DNA of 14,272 nt from an uncultured Pelagibacteraceae bacterium. GTDB lineage: Bacteria; Pseudomonadota; Alphaproteobacteria; Pelagibacterales; Pelagibacteraceae. The stretch covers positions 1 through 14,272 of the forward strand of contig CACFEM010000020.1 of the NCBI GenBank assembly GCA_902565325.1. Direction: 5' to 3'. The notes below the pieces were generated by a model. That model saw nothing but the letters and a program-made list of their open reading frames with translations. It searched no databases and was not told where the DNA came from. The translations under genes were made by a program, and so were the position numbers. This document shows, one piece after another, positions 13,733 to 14,272 of the stretch (position 1 is its first letter; each line of letters starts with the position of its first letter).

Positions 13733-13897
13733 CTAGTAATTTAGGAGTAAAAGGATAACTGCAATTGCAGCAATAATGGAGCTAACAACAATATAATTAA
13801 GCTTAATATTGAATTTTTTTTCTACGAACTCAGTAATTTTTTCCCAGAATAATACTATTAAAAAAATAATTATAGCTGGCAATATATATTTAATCAT
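13733..13897 (-). CDS. Two-helix 54-residue membrane protein
   Basis: The minus-strand frame runs from ATG at 13897-13895 to TAG at 13735-13733. It encodes helix 1 at residues 4-17 (ILPAIIIFLIVLFW), a polar EKITEFVEKKFNIKLN linker, and helix 2 at about 35-52 (YIVVSSIIAAIAVILLLL). The start is two bases after the regulator's stop and the end five bases before the small GNAT, so it exactly fills an otherwise empty slot in the operon, which supports it as a real gene. No Shine-Dalgarno sequence is present, as elsewhere in this unit. I do not recognise a family; an integral inner-membrane protein of unknown role is all the sequence supports. Confidence 0.7.
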   Translation of the reverse strand: MIKYILPAIIIFLIVLFWEKITEFVEKKFNIKLNYIVVSSIIAAIAVILLLLNY

Positions 13898-13899
13898 AA

Positions 13900-14272
13900 T
13901 TAAGCTTTATCATCGCTGACATAAACCGAAACACCTCTTGTATTTAAATCAACATCAAATTTTTTATGTAATGGGGGGAATGCTCTTTGTGAACAATCTA
14001 ATCTGTCACAGGTTCTGCAAGAAACTCCAATTGGAATTTCAGTCGATTTATCATTTATATTTACGTTTTCAGTATAAACAAAATCTTTTGCATATTTTGC
14101 ATCACAACCAAGTCCTATAGATAAAACACTCTTTGCCTGACCAAATCGTCCAATACCTTTTTCAACAGTTCTTGCAATACAAACGTATTTTTCACCATTA
14201 TTCATTTTACTTACAGCTGCTTGAATAACCCCTGGTCTAGTAAAAGCAGAATAAACATTCCATCGTGGACAA
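13900..14272 (-). CDS. C-terminal part of an XRE/ScfR-type (short-chain fatty acyl) transcriptional regulator, truncated by window edge
   Basis: The frame is open from the window edge (14271) to TAA at 13902-13900, giving 123 residues. The first visible residues CPRWNVYSAFTRPGVIQ, then VCIARTVEKG, IGLGCDAKYAKDFVY, and IPIGVSCRTCDRLDCSQRAFPPL, belong to the conserved C-terminal domain of ScfR/RamB-like regulators (DUF2083). The CxxCxxxxC triad (SCRTCDRLDC) is a likely metal or redox motif. An internal ATG at 14205 is not the start, because the conserved domain continues upstream of it. Family members, with N-terminal HTH and ImmA/IrrE-like segments lying outside this window, bind short-chain acyl-CoA and control acetate, propionate or glyoxylate-bypass genes. 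It heads the unit followed by the 54-residue protein, GNAT and TauE. Confidence 0.85.
   Translation of the reverse strand, partial: CPRWNVYSAFTRPGVIQAAVSKMNNGEKYVCIARTVEKGIGRFGQAKSVLSIGLGCDAKYAKDFVYTENVNINDKSTEIPIGVSCRTCDRLDCSQRAFPPLHKKFDVDLNTRGVSVYVSDDKA

Noticed and set aside
1..14272. CRISPR array, tRNA/rRNA genes, IS ends, defence islands
   Set aside because: No regularly spaced repeats, no tRNA cloverleaf segments, no transposase motifs and no nuclease or defence-associated proteins seen on either strand.

Overview
This window looks like a piece of a very AT-rich (roughly 30% GC by eye), streamlined alphaproteobacterial genome. Marine Pelagibacterales (SAR11) or a close relative is the likely source; this is inferred from composition, gene packing and gene content, since no rRNA or other phylogenetic marker is present. 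Almost every base is coding. Consecutive genes overlap by 1-10 bases or are separated by 0-6. Two convergent pairs have stop codons that abut with no spacer, and one divergent pair shares a four-base CATG as both start codons. Only one spacer exceeds 50 bases (4920-5192). I see no tRNA, rRNA, CRISPR, IS element or phage module.

Layout. (1) At 2-817 (+) is the 3' part of a DapA/N-acetylneuraminate-lyase family aldolase. (2) At 4919-841 (-) is a tight five-gene operon: Fe(II)/2-oxoglutarate (PhyH-type) dioxygenase, 3-hydroxyisobutyrate-dehydrogenase-family oxidoreductase, class II aldolase/adducin protein, FrhB-like Fe-S flavoprotein and a small DUF2306 membrane protein. This set reads as a catabolic pathway of unknown substrate and is the most novel part of the window. 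(3) At 4920-5192 is a divergent regulatory spacer, followed by yajQ (+). (4) At 7955-5679 (-) is a tesA-like esterase gene followed by a small exported protein, an exported TPR protein and an SRAP/YedK DNA-protein-crosslink protein. (5) At 7954-11137 (+) are the YbbA-like ABC ATPase and YbbP-like FtsX permease, divergent from tesA exactly as in E. coli. (6) At 12674-11138 (-) are a GNAT-like protein, an exported SOUL haem-binding protein and a minimal beta-carbonic-anhydrase-like protein. (7) At 14272-12721 (-) are the C-terminal end of an ScfR-type (short-chain fatty acyl) transcription regulator, a 54-residue two-helix membrane protein, a small GNAT and a TauE/SafE exporter.

Most of the window is ordinary housekeeping and envelope maintenance: TesA/YbbAP, YajQ, SRAP and SOUL. 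The 841-4919 operon stands out in two ways. Its enzyme types could act in sequence: hydroxylation, alcohol oxidation, C-C cleavage or decarboxylation, and an Fe-S/flavin redox step. It also has two near-consensus Shine-Dalgarno sequences, while the other genes in the window have weak or no recognisable ones.
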